Virus record (IMG/VR): IMGVR_UViG_3300007734_000475
Span: 1 to 22,136 of that record
DNA length: 22,136 nt
Source: a virus
Strand: one strand, 5' to 3'
Shown: positions 12,682-19,689 of the stretch, in pieces
Layout: every line of letters starts with the position of its first letter
Position numbering within the stretch: position 1 is the stretch's first letter
Made by a program: the position numbers and the translations under genes
Notes under the pieces: generated by a model
What the model was told of the DNA's origin: nothing
Seen by the model: the letters and a program-made list of their open reading frames with translations, nothing else
Database searches by the model: none

Positions 12682-14841
12682 ATGCCTGTTTATCAATACG
12701 AAGGCAAGCATTATGATTTGCCAGAAGGATTATCTAACGATCAGGCTATTGCCAAGATTGAAGGATTTTTAGGAAAAACTACTCCTCCTCAGGCATCTCC
12801 TGAAGTTTCTAAAACTGAATTGATGTTTGGAGCTGGCAGTCCTATTGCTCGAACAATCAAGGGTGCAGTTGTTGATCCTGCATTGGCAGTTAATCAATTA
12901 TTGGCAAGCACAGGATTGTTTGGTGGCGAGATTAAAAAAGGCGCAACTCAACTTGTAAGTGATGTTGAGCAAGCTACTCAAGAAGGTCGTGCAAGAGTTG
13001 GAAGCACTGGTTTTGATCCTTACCAGATGCTTGGAAATGTTATTAGTCCCGTTAATCGCTTAGTTGGTGCTACACAAGCTCCTTTAGCTAGTGCTGGTCT
13101 AATAAGTAACATTGTTCGATCAGGAAGCACTGGTGCGGCTTTAAGTGCCTTGCAACCAGTAAATGCTCCTGTAGATCAGTTTGCTGAACGTAAATTAGAG
13201 CAAATGGCTACTGGCTTTGTATTAGGCCCTGTTGTTGAAGGTGGTGTAAAGGCTGTTGGAGGTCTTTTAAACACACTTAAAGGTCTTACTCCTTCTGGTC
13301 GTCAAGAATTCATGCAGAAACAACTGAATGAACTTGCTGGCTCAGATAGAACAAAAGTTATTGAAGCATTGCGTGATGCTAAAGAGATTGTTACTGGCTC
13401 TCGCCCAACTGTGGCACAAGCAATTTCTGACATTCCATCTGCGGTTGAATTGGCAGCGGCACAGAGTAAACTTGCTAGTAAAGCCAAAGTATCAGGTCAA
13501 TTCCAAGAGCGTTTAGTTGAGCAACAAGCGGCTAGAGCAAGAGAAATTCAATCTATTGCTGGAACAGAAGCTCAAAGAGCATCTTTGATTGCCGAAAGAA
13601 CTGGTGTTACGACTCCAATGCGTGAGACTGCATTAGAGCAAGCAAATCTTGCTGGCCCAATATTTACTAAATTAGAAAAGGAAATTTCAGATAAGTTTAA
13701 TAGCTTGGCGGCTGCTGAACAAACATCTGGAATGATTGGTTTGGCTGCAACAACTCAAAAACAAAAATCTTTGGCAGAAATGGGTCGTCCAGGTTGGTTA
13801 TCTACTGGTGATATTGCGGCAGAAGCGGCAAGTCGTGCAAAAGCATATAAAGAACTTGCGGGAACACTGCGTGGTGAAGCGCAATTAAAACAATTTCAAC
13901 TTAATAGTTTAGAGCAAAATGGATTTTTTCCATTACGTGCATCCGATTTAACAGACCAACTAGACAAAGCCATTCGTGGAACTGTATCTGACCAAAGCAA
14001 AGCAGTTTTGCAAGGTATTAAAGATAAAGTTGTTTCTAAAGCCGATGAAAATGGTTTGTTAAACAGTCGTGATGTGTACGAAAACATTAGAAAAATATCA
14101 AATCAAGATGTTGCAAAAATGCTTAATCTTGGTGAGCAATATGCTTCTGGTGGAATCCCTCAACAAGCGGCTAAAGCCTTGGGTAGTGCAAAACAATTTA
14201 TTGATGCGTCGTTAAACAAGTCATCTGATGGATTGTGGGGTAAATATCTTACTTCTTATGCGGATTACAGTAAGAAACTTAATCGCATGGAAGTTGGAGA
14301 TTACTTATCTAAGAGTTTAAACACACCCTTGGGTAAGGAGACTGCGGGTGAATTTGCTACTGCTGTTGAGAATGCCGCTGGAACAATTAAGAAATCTACT
14401 GGGATACCAAGGTTTGAGAAGTTATCAGATGTTCTTTCATCTTCTGAAGTTGCATCTGTGAATAATGTATTGGCAGATTTGAAACGTGATTCAAAAGCAA
14501 AAGAACTTGCAAGAAAAGTTGGTGCACTTGACATTGGCGGCCCAGATGTAGTTAAGGAAGCTCCTCAACTATTAAATAGAACATTTACATTGATGAAGGC
14601 GGCTGTTGAGCATTTACAAAGAGGTAATACTGACGCTTACAACAGGCAAATGGCTGAGTTGATGATGAACCCTGGTGCTTTAGCTCAATTTATGACTGTT
14701 GGCATACCAAAAAGTAGAACAAATGATTTTGTATCGTCAATGATGAAACTAATGGATGCTCCAACTCGATCTGCATTTGTTCAGTCATTTACAGTACCCG
14801 CTGCGGCTAAAGAGGTTGGGACTGAAGTTCCTGTTGAATAA
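12682..14841 (+). CDS. Large internal virion / ejection protein
   Basis: 719 residues, mostly helical. Residues 1-35 (MPVYQYEGKHYDLPEGLSND then QAIAKIEGFLG) form the small domain often seen at the start of phage ejection or tail-tip-delivered proteins. A hydrophobic Gly/Ala-rich stretch near residues 125-200 (PLASAGLISNIVRSGSTGAA and LEQMATGFVLGPVVEGGVKA) could insert in membrane. The remainder is long charged helix (QFQERLVEQQAARAREIQSI and on). No catalytic transglycosylase motif was recognised. The third in a row of large helical proteins after the fibre, it likely enters the cell envelope with the DNA. TAAGGA precedes the ATG; the next start overlaps its stop by 1 nt. Confidence 0.6.
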   Translation: MPVYQYEGKHYDLPEGLSNDQAIAKIEGFLGKTTPPQASPEVSKTELMFGAGSPIARTIKGAVVDPALAVNQLLASTGLFGGEIKKGATQLVSDVEQATQEGRARVGSTGFDPYQMLGNVISPVNRLVGATQAPLASAGLISNIVRSGSTGAALSALQPVNAPVDQFAERKLEQMATGFVLGPVVEGGVKAVGGLLNTLKGLTPSGRQEFMQKQLNELAGSDRTKVIEALRDAKEIVTGSRPTVAQAISDIPSAVELAAAQSKLASKAKVSGQFQERLVEQQAARAREIQSIAGTEAQRASLIAERTGVTTPMRETALEQANLAGPIFTKLEKEISDKFNSLAAAEQTSGMIGLAATTQKQKSLAEMGRPGWLSTGDIAAEAASRAKAYKELAGTLRGEAQLKQFQLNSLEQNGFFPLRASDLTDQLDKAIRGTVSDQSKAVLQGIKDKVVSKADENGLLNSRDVYENIRKISNQDVAKMLNLGEQYASGGIPQQAAKALGSAKQFIDASLNKSSDGLWGKYLTSYADYSKKLNRMEVGDYLSKSLNTPLGKETAGEFATAVENAAGTIKKSTGIPRFEKLSDVLSSSEVASVNNVLADLKRDSKAKELARKVGALDIGGPDVVKEAPQLLNRTFTLMKAAVEHLQRGNTDAYNRQMAELMMNPGALAQFMTVGIPKSRTNDFVSSMMKLMDAPTRSAFVQSFTVPAAAKEVGTEVPVE

Positions 14842-14933
14842 TGAAAGACTGGCTGTTTGCAATCATTGCGGCAGTCTGTATCACTTGTTTTGTCATCTTT
14901 TGTAGTTATATTATTATTTGGGCTATGCCGTGA
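14841..14933 (+). CDS. Membrane micro-protein (30 aa)
   Basis: MKDWLFAIIAAVCITCFVIF followed by CSYIIIWAMP: one hydrophobic helix from about residue 4 to 28 and nothing else. It starts in a TAATG overlap with the ejection gene and ends in a GTGA overlap with the next gene, which supports real coupled translation. Three Cys lie in the helix. It could be a pinholin-like or regulatory membrane peptide of the lysis block, but no evidence separates these. Confidence 0.55.
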   Translation: MKDWLFAIIAAVCITCFVIFCSYIIIWAMP

Positions 14934-15082
14934 AATGGCTACTGATACTGTCAATATTGTTTACATTGGTAGTATCTAGTAAAGAAAAAACTGAATATCG
15001 TTGTGTTAGATGGTCATGGACAGGTGATGTCTATAACCGAAAAGTAGTATGCCTTGAATGGCAAAAGGTTGAACGGAGATGA
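14930..15082 (+). CDS. Small signal-peptide protein with two cysteines (GTG start)
   Basis: 50 residues from a GTG in a GTGA overlap. MKWLLILSILFTLVVSSKEK reads as a signal peptide or N-terminal anchor. The rest, TEYRCVRWSWTGDVYNRKVV then CLEWQKVERR, has two Cys spaced to form a periplasmic disulphide. The CVRWxWTGDVYNRKVxCLxW pattern is familiar from lysis-region micro-genes of many phages. Likely periplasmic and possibly tied to lysis or superinfection, without known function. The stop overlaps the next ATG by 4 nt. Confidence 0.7.
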   Translation: MKWLLILSILFTLVVSSKEKTEYRCVRWSWTGDVYNRKVVCLEWQKVERR

Positions 15083-15573
15083 TTGATCCGATGACAGCCC
15101 TAGCGGGCATTCAGCAAGCCATTAGCATGGTTAAGAAGGCGAGTAAGGTCGCCAATGATTTAGGTTCTCTTGCCCCGATGATTGGCAAGATGTTCGATGC
15201 CAAGAGTACCGCTACCAAGGCATTGATTGAGGCAAAGAAGGGCAAAGGCTCAAACATGGGGACTGCTCTCCAGATTGAGATGGCTTTGGAACAAGCTAGG
15301 GCGTTTGAGGAAGAGCTAAAGATGCTCTTTATGACAACAGGCAAGATTGACGTTTGGAACAAGATTAAAGAGCGTCAAGCCCAGATGGACATAGATGATG
15401 CCAGAGAACTTAGGTCTTTAGAAAGAGCAGAGAAGAAGGCTAAAGAGAAAGAAGCAGAAATGCAAGAGTTAGCAATCATCATTGGTGGGGTGGCTTTTGT
15501 TTTGTTCTTGGTTGCAATTGGCATTTATGAATTGATGGAGTTCTGCGACACAACAAGAAGGTGTGGTCGGTGA
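15079..15573 (+). CDS. Conserved helical phage protein with C-terminal membrane helix
   Basis: 164 residues. MIDPMTALAGIQQAISMVKK and LEQARAFEEELKMLFMTTGK (about 70-89) are hallmarks of a protein common in phages between internal virion and lysis genes; I cannot give a secure family name. Residues about 95-130 form a highly charged coiled coil (ERAEKKAKEKEAEMQE). Residues 131-150 (LAIIIGGVAFVLFLVAIGIY) are one membrane helix, with a short Cys/Arg tail. A minor virion or lysis-accessory function is inferred from the neighbours. It has 4-nt overlaps on both sides (ATGA, GTGA). Confidence 0.7.
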   Translation: MIDPMTALAGIQQAISMVKKASKVANDLGSLAPMIGKMFDAKSTATKALIEAKKGKGSNMGTALQIEMALEQARAFEEELKMLFMTTGKIDVWNKIKERQAQMDIDDARELRSLERAEKKAKEKEAEMQELAIIIGGVAFVLFLVAIGIYELMEFCDTTRRCGR

Positions 15574-15725
15574 ATGAGTATCAGAAGACTTTTGATTTAG
15601 CCCTGAAGATATTTATTTATGGGTGTGTGGCTTTATATTTTCTGGGGTTTCTACGTTTTCTTCCTGACGATTTGTCTGACAGAATTGTTAATCTCCTACT
15701 CGGAAAGGTTGGACTTGGTAAATGA
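15570..15725 (+). CDS. Small membrane protein (51 aa, GTG start)
   Basis: GTG start in a GTGA overlap with the previous stop; an ATG 5 nt later is out of frame. One hydrophobic stretch at about residues 9-30 (DLALKIFIYGCVALYFLGFL), then an amphipathic C-terminus (LPDDLSDRIVNLLLGKVG). It is part of the run of tiny membrane proteins before the spanins and ends in an ATGA overlap with the lipoprotein gene. It could be an antiholin or holin partner; not recognised. Confidence 0.6.
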   Translation: MNEYQKTFDLALKIFIYGCVALYFLGFLRFLPDDLSDRIVNLLLGKVGLGK

Positions 15726-15910
15726 AATATCTTTTCGTGCTAATACTGCTCACAGGATGCAAAGACGTTTACCGCTATCCCTGCCAGAACCCTGATAACT
15801 TCTACACACCAGACTGTCAGAAGCCTAAATGCTTGTTTACCCAACAATGCCCAGAATACTTAGTAGCCCCAATTTTGGAGAAAAAGGTCAATGAACAACC
15901 AGAAAAATGA
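15722..15910 (+). CDS. Cys-rich small lipoprotein
   Basis: 62 residues. MKYLFVLILLTGCKDVYRYP shows a very short signal peptide and a lipobox ending LTGC, so Cys13 should be lipidated and the mature part of about 50 residues tethered to a membrane. After it come Cys21, Cys32, Cys37 and Cys43, enough for two disulphides. The GCKDVYRYPCQNP pattern is shared by lipoproteins in the lysis blocks of many phages. The true o-spanin is encoded at 16623, so this is a second lipoprotein with a separate job, perhaps superinfection exclusion or envelope protection (inference). It overlaps the next gene by 20 nt. Confidence 0.75.
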   Translation: MKYLFVLILLTGCKDVYRYPCQNPDNFYTPDCQKPKCLFTQQCPEYLVAPILEKKVNEQPEK

Positions 15911-16415
15911 GCTTCTAACTACTGAGGCTTTTGAGGTCAGAATTTGGGGCTTTGTGGTCATTATGGTCACTTGTATCCTCTGTTTTATTGTCATTGCATT
16001 ACTTTATTCTGTTACTTTTGTAACTCAACCCATCAAGTCGATGGCTCCGATTGACCAAGCCTATACCAAGATGCTGAATGACATTGTTCTATTGATTGTT
16101 GGCGGTATCGGTGGGGTGATGACTAAAAGAGCCGCTGGAGCTGTTTCTAAGGCTTTTGGGACTCCAAATCAACCTCAGATGATGCAACCTATGTGTCAGC
16201 CAATGCAAGGCTTCCAAGGCGGTTATTCAAATTATGCTTCTACGCAATCTGCGTATGGTTTGCCTAGTCAACCTTTTGGTGCAATGCCTGTTTGGACTAA
16301 TCCTGAGTTGGATGAGTCTTGGACACCAGGGCCACCTCCCACTACGCCCCCAGACCACTTAGAAGATGACCATGAGCGTATTCAAATGGCTGTTGCTCGA
16401 CAGGAGGCAGACTAA
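15891..16415 (+). CDS. Two-helix membrane protein, holin candidate
   Basis: 174 residues. Hydrophobic helices at about 18-43 (IWGFVVIMVTCILCFIVIAL) and 62-78 (LNDIVLLIVGGIGGVMTKRA), then a long Gln/Met/Pro/Tyr-rich tail (PQMMQPMCQPMQGFQGG and on) ending in an acidic segment. It sits directly before the spanins and endolysin, the normal place of a holin, and the TM2 edge (GGIGGVMTKR) is typical of one. The tail of about 90 residues is far longer than usual for a holin, so the call is tentative. A ribosome site GGAG lies 11-14 nt upstream. The stop/start with the next gene is TAATG. Confidence 0.5.
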   Translation: MNNQKNELLTTEAFEVRIWGFVVIMVTCILCFIVIALLYSVTFVTQPIKSMAPIDQAYTKMLNDIVLLIVGGIGGVMTKRAAGAVSKAFGTPNQPQMMQPMCQPMQGFQGGYSNYASTQSAYGLPSQPFGAMPVWTNPELDESWTPGPPPTTPPDHLEDDHERIQMAVARQEAD

Positions 16416-16891
16416 TGTTCGGAATACCTTTACCCTATATCGCCCTTGCGGTCGCTATTGCCTTGTTTGGCAGTTATCGTGGTGGCTACCACTTCGGATG
16501 GGAAGATAGAGACAATGACATGAAGATTGCCATTGCTAAAAAGAACGAAGAGGCTAGGGCTAAAGAACAAGAATTAGGCTCTAAGTTACAGGATCAGGAA
16601 ATTCAACTCAGAAAGGCACAAGATGATATTGTTAAGAAACAGTCTGCTATGCACGAGCTTGCTCGCACTGGTAGGTTGCGCCTCCCAACCCCAAGTTGTC
16701 CACAAGCCAGTACAAGTGCCACCCCTGTCTCTGGAAATCCACAACCCATCGATCCCCCTCAAGCCGAATCTGAGCGACAGGTTATTGAAGCTCTTATCGA
16801 CCTCGCAGCAGACGGAGACAAAGCCATCACCAAACTTAACTCCTGCGTTGCCGCCTATGAAGAAGTAAGGAGAATCGTCAATGGTCAGTAA
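16415..16891 (+). CDS. Inner-membrane spanin (Rz-like)
   Basis: 158 residues. An N-terminal anchor at about 5-20 (PLPYIALAVAIALFGSYRGG) is followed by a charged coiled coil (about 35-80: KIAIAKKNEEARAKEQELGS) and a periplasmic C-terminus with two Cys. This is the usual i-spanin plan. The decisive point is that a lipoprotein gene is nested in the second frame at 16623-16868, the classic Rz/Rz1 arrangement. With its partner it fuses inner and outer membranes in the last step of Gram-negative lysis. It overlaps the endolysin start by 11 nt. Confidence 0.85.
   Translation: MFGIPLPYIALAVAIALFGSYRGGYHFGWEDRDNDMKIAIAKKNEEARAKEQELGSKLQDQEIQLRKAQDDIVKKQSAMHELARTGRLRLPTPSCPQASTSATPVSGNPQPIDPPQAESERQVIEALIDLAADGDKAITKLNSCVAAYEEVRRIVNGQ
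16623..16868 (+). CDS. Outer-membrane spanin lipoprotein nested inside the i-spanin gene (Rz1-like)
   Basis: 81 residues in the +1 frame relative to the i-spanin gene and lying wholly inside it. MILLRNSLLCTSLLALVGCA is a type II signal with lipobox LVGC, so Cys19 becomes the lipidated N-terminus. The mature part is Pro-rich (KPVQVPPLSLEIHNPSIPLK), as Rz1-type o-spanins are. It ends in PALPPMKK. The overlapping frame retains a functional signal and lipobox across 246 nt, which would be unlikely by chance. Its length is somewhat greater than lambda Rz1 (60 residues). Confidence 0.85.
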   Translation: MILLRNSLLCTSLLALVGCASQPQVVHKPVQVPPLSLEIHNPSIPLKPNLSDRLLKLLSTSQQTETKPSPNLTPALPPMKK

Positions 16892-17477
16892 AGAACAGTT
16901 GGCTCAACTTCACATTGGTGAGCAGTGGGTAGATGCTCTTAATGCTACTTTTGAGAGGTTTGACATTATGAATCCGCTAAGAAAGGCGGCTTTTATTGGT
17001 CAATGTGGGCATGAATGTGGTAACTTTAAGATGCTTGAAGAGGGCTTATCTTATTCTGCGGCTGGTCTGATGAAAACATGGCCTAAAAGATTTGATGCTG
17101 AAAAGGCTCAAGCCTGTCAGAGAAACCCTAAGTTGATTGCCAATGTTGTTTACTCAAATCGCATGGGAAACAGAGATGAAGCCTCTGGTGATGGGTGGCG
17201 TTTCCGAGGAAGAGGATGTATACAGCTTACTGGCTCTAGCTCTTATTTTCACGCAGGGAAGGCTCTAGGAGTTGATTTCTGGGCAAACCCTGATCTTGTT
17301 TCTACACCTCAGTACGCTGCCCTAACTGCGGGATGGTTCTGGGACACGCATAAGCTAAACCAGTATGCAGATTCCCAAGACTATAAAACCATGACCAAGA
17401 AGATAAATGGTGGCTTTATTGGCTTAGATGATCGCATCAAACATATTGAGCACGCTTTACAAGTGCTATCAACTTAA
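16881..17477 (+). CDS. Endolysin, glycoside hydrolase family 19
   Basis: 198 residues, full length for a single-domain GH19 phage lysozyme, which cuts the peptidoglycan sugar backbone. His44-Glu45 in GQCGHECGNF holds the expected catalytic acid; Glu53 or Glu54 in MLEEGLSYSA is a candidate for the second carboxylate. SGDGWRFRGRGCIQLTG (102-118) and KKINGG (174-179) are the family's substrate-cleft motifs. No signal peptide or SAR helix is present, so release needs a holin. AAGGAG lies 8 nt before the ATG and inside the end of the i-spanin gene; the o-spanin stop codon abuts it. It closes the lysis block. Confidence 0.92.
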   Translation: MVSKEQLAQLHIGEQWVDALNATFERFDIMNPLRKAAFIGQCGHECGNFKMLEEGLSYSAAGLMKTWPKRFDAEKAQACQRNPKLIANVVYSNRMGNRDEASGDGWRFRGRGCIQLTGSSSYFHAGKALGVDFWANPDLVSTPQYAALTAGWFWDTHKLNQYADSQDYKTMTKKINGGFIGLDDRIKHIEHALQVLST

Positions 17478-17512
17478 ACTAAACTGTAACAATATTGATA
17501 TAAGGTGTTGAA

Positions 17513-17887
17513 ATGCCTAACATTCCCACACCGCAAGATGTTGCTTTATTCGCACAAAGTGTCAGAAAGTGGCAACAAGTGCTGAGTTTGGGTGATTGGA
17601 GAATAGAGAAGGGAAGTAAACCCGCAAAGGCGGCTATGGCTTCTGTTGAGTTCAATGCTTCTGCTCGGTTGGCTACTTATAGATTGGGTGACTTTGGTGC
17701 TGAGAAGATCACACCAGAATCTCTGGATCAGACTGCTTTGCATGAGTTACTTCATGTGTTTTTGCACGATTTAATGACTGTGGCACAAGACCCTAAATCC
17801 TCTCAAGATGAGGTAGAGATGCAAGAGCATAGAGTCATCAATCTGCTAGAAAAGTTACTCTCTAAGGATTCCAATGGGTTCACATAA
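17513..17887 (+). CDS. Zincin-like putative metallopeptidase (HELLH)
   Basis: 124 residues. HELLH at 77-81 in TALHELLHVFLHDLM is a HExxH zinc-binding site with Glu78 as possible catalytic base. His85 or a Glu in DEVEMQEH (99-106) may give the third ligand. The N-terminal half (VRKWQQVLSLGDWRIE ... VEFNASARLATYRLGD) resembles the strand-rich start of SprT- or minimal-zincin phage proteins. Proteins of this size with this motif are common in phage genomes with unproven activity. Ribosome site AAGG lies 8 nt before the ATG. It overlaps the next gene by 14 nt. Confidence 0.75.
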   Translation: MPNIPTPQDVALFAQSVRKWQQVLSLGDWRIEKGSKPAKAAMASVEFNASARLATYRLGDFGAEKITPESLDQTALHELLHVFLHDLMTVAQDPKSSQDEVEMQEHRVINLLEKLLSKDSNGFT

Positions 17888-18860
17888 CGAAACGTGTACG
17901 GATATGGAGTTCATCCAACTCTGGGAGAAACTGCAATCTGCAACCGAAATAGCTAAACACCTTGGAATCCCCAACAGAGCAGTTCATTTGCGTAGAAGGT
18001 GGATTGAGGAAAACCACAAGATTACCCTCATAGCAAAAGACCATCGTGGTGCTAACTATGCCGCTAACAGACCAAAATCCTTCTCTCCTTTAAGACAAGT
18101 AAAGCTCGGCATACTGGATGGGACTGTCATTGTGTTCTCAGATGCCCACTTCATCCCGAGTCAGCGTACAACAGCCTTTAAAGGGCTTCTATGGGCTATA
18201 GAACAGTTCAAACCCAAGGTTCTGATATGTAACGGGGATGCCTTTGATGGAGCGTCTATATCTCGCCATGATATAACTGACCAACCACAGACTTCTGTCA
18301 TCCAAGAGTTGAAAGCTACGCAAGGTGCGTTGGGTGAGATAGAGGAAGTCGCTAAAGCAGCGAGGCACAATGTAAAGCTCTTGTTTACATGGGGAAATCA
18401 CGATATTAGATTCGGTAATCGTTTAGCCCAACACGCACCCCAATTTAAGGAAGTTCAGGGCTTTAAGCTGACAGACCACATCCCAGATTGGGACTTTTGT
18501 TGGGCAGTATGGCCTACAGATAACGTAATTGTTAAGCATCGATATAAGGGTGGAATCCATGCCACTCACAACAATACTGTCAATGCGGGAGTCTCGGTGG
18601 TTACGGGGCATCTTCATAGCCTCAAAGTGACCCCTTTTAGCGACTATAACGGGGTTCGGTATGGGGTAGATACGGGGACTTTAGCTGAGACTGATGGGCC
18701 ACAGTTTACTTACGCTGAAATAAACCCAAGCAACCATAGATCAGGTTTTGCAGTGTTAAACTTCTTCAATGGTCAGCTTTTATGGCCTGAACTCGTCCAT
18801 AAATTTGATGAAGACCAGATTCAATTTAGGGGTGAAGTGATTGATGTAGGTGCATTTTGA
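17874..18860 (+). CDS. HTH-containing calcineurin-like metallophosphoesterase
   Basis: 328 residues. Residues about 11-48 (MEFIQLWEKLQSATEIAKHL then GIPNRAVHLRRRWIEE) form a helix-turn-helix like those in small terminase or homing proteins. The catalytic domain follows: Asp90-x-His92 (SDAHF), Gly121-Asp122...Asp125 (NGDAFDG), GNHD (174-177), a His in KGGIHATH (229/232) and GHLH (245-248), the complete set of two-metal phosphoesterase motifs. It may act on nucleic acids, nucleotides or phosphoproteins; the HTH favours DNA. AAGGA before 17874 supports that start over the internal ATG at 17904. It overlaps genes on both sides. Confidence 0.85.
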   Translation: MGSHNETCTDMEFIQLWEKLQSATEIAKHLGIPNRAVHLRRRWIEENHKITLIAKDHRGANYAANRPKSFSPLRQVKLGILDGTVIVFSDAHFIPSQRTTAFKGLLWAIEQFKPKVLICNGDAFDGASISRHDITDQPQTSVIQELKATQGALGEIEEVAKAARHNVKLLFTWGNHDIRFGNRLAQHAPQFKEVQGFKLTDHIPDWDFCWAVWPTDNVIVKHRYKGGIHATHNNTVNAGVSVVTGHLHSLKVTPFSDYNGVRYGVDTGTLAETDGPQFTYAEINPSNHRSGFAVLNFFNGQLLWPELVHKFDEDQIQFRGEVIDVGAF

Positions 18861-19000
18861 GTGCTTGGCTCATCATTGTCACAGGTGGTATCTACGCCTA
18901 TATTGCTGGTGAGCAGCTCTATAAAGAAAACCCCTACATGGCTATCGTGTACGCAGGGTACGCCTTTAGCAATGTGGGGCTTTATCTACTAGCAAAGTAG
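18857..19000 (+). CDS. Small two-helix membrane protein (TTG start)
   Basis: 47 residues from a TTG in a TTGA overlap with the phosphoesterase stop. SAWLIIVTGGIYAYIAGEQL and MAIVYAGYAFSNVGLYLLAK form two hydrophobic segments joined by YKENPY. The pattern xGYAFSNxGLYLLAK is familiar from phage micro-proteins next to metallophosphoesterase or terminase genes; the function is unknown. It is the last plus-strand gene; its TAG lies 8 nt from the opposing stop. Confidence 0.65.
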   Translation: MSAWLIIVTGGIYAYIAGEQLYKENPYMAIVYAGYAFSNVGLYLLAK

Positions 19001-19008
19001 CTTATAAG

Positions 19009-19230
19009 TTACAACGGCTCGTGAGTGTTTAAAGCAAAGGGCGGCACTTCTTCTTCTTCAGTTTCTTCATCTTCAAAATCAAGTGGCTCAGTTGCTTCAT
19101 AGTCAACTGCCCAACCATGTTCTTCTTGGAACTCAATAAATTCTTGAATGATTTGAATCTTCTCGAAGTCAAAGGTTTCAACTGTAATTTTCTCATTACC
19201 AATAAAGCCAAAATCCATTTCAAATTTCAT
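19009..19230 (-). CDS. Small acidic protein
   Basis: 73 residues from the ATG at 19230, preceded by AAGGAG at the right distance; a TTG six codons upstream lies before this ribosome site and is rejected. MKFEMDFGFIGNEKITVETF is beta-like; the C-terminal half is extremely acidic (DFEDEETEEEEVPPFAL). This charge resembles DNA mimics or inhibitor proteins of phage early regions, but acidic composition alone proves nothing. It is the last gene of the minus-strand block and has a candidate promoter of its own at 19266-19292. Confidence 0.65.
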   Translation of the reverse strand: MKFEMDFGFIGNEKITVETFDFEKIQIIQEFIEFQEEHGWAVDYEATEPLDFEDEETEEEEVPPFALNTHEPL

Positions 19231-19265
19231 GGTGTTCTCCTTACGCAACCAATTGTTGCAATGAA

Positions 19266-19292
19266 ATATTAGGCTAAATTTATGTCACTCAA
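19266..19292 (-). promoter_or_regulatory. Candidate sigma70-like promoter before the acidic gene
   Basis: On the minus strand, TTGAGT (19287-19292) and TAATAT (19266-19271) are separated by 15 nt, shorter than the optimal 17. A small inverted repeat GCAAC/GTTGC lies between it and the ribosome site. Plausible but weak. Confidence 0.3.
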
Positions 19293-19534
19293 GTGTTTTT
19301 CTCCTTTAGTTTGGCTTCAATGGCTTGGTAATACTCAAATGGTGTCATGTTGGTTTTCCACAAAACACCGCATTGAGCCTCCGTCAGTCCAACCCAAATG
19401 CGCTTTGGACTGACCAATTCTTGTGCCGCAAACGTCATGGCTTGCCCCAACTTCTTGACCAGCACCTGCTCAATCAAAGGCACGATGGCCTCTTGCAGGT
19501 AGTCACGCAACGCTTCTTCTTGCTTTGTATTCAT
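19289..19534 (-). CDS. Small hypothetical protein
   Basis: 81 residues opening MNTKQEEALRDYLQEAIVPL, with a helical N-terminus and LTEAQCGVLWKTNMTPFEYY (about 50-69). I do not recognise a family, although the end (MTPFEYYQAIEAKLKEKN) looks like a short helix-turn-helix hairpin found in several phage early proteins. AAGAAAG precedes the ATG. It overlaps the preceding gene on the same strand by 4 nt (ATGA). Confidence 0.65.
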   Translation of the reverse strand: MNTKQEEALRDYLQEAIVPLIEQVLVKKLGQAMTFAAQELVSPKRIWVGLTEAQCGVLWKTNMTPFEYYQAIEAKLKEKNT

Positions 19535-19689
19535 GCTTTTTCTTTCTTGATTGGTTCACTCACAATGCGCCCACAAAGTTTGCATTCTTTGTGAAAATAG
19601 CCGTTGTAAATCCAACCTGTTCGCGCCCCAAGGTGGCCTGTCTTTTCGCAAAGCCACCAACCAAATCTGATGTACCAAGGTTGGTTCAT
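19531..19689 (-). CDS. Small Cys/Trp-rich protein, possible zinc ribbon
   Basis: 52 residues. MNQPWYIRFGWWLCEKTGHL is followed by GARTGWIYNGYFHKECKLCG and a basic end. Cys14, His19, Cys36 and Cys39 could bind one zinc ion. Both ends are 4-nt ATGA overlaps with neighbours, so it is a real translated member of the block despite its size. Not assigned to a family. Ribosome site GGGGGAAG lies before the ATG. Confidence 0.65.
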   Translation of the reverse strand: MNQPWYIRFGWWLCEKTGHLGARTGWIYNGYFHKECKLCGRIVSEPIKKEKA

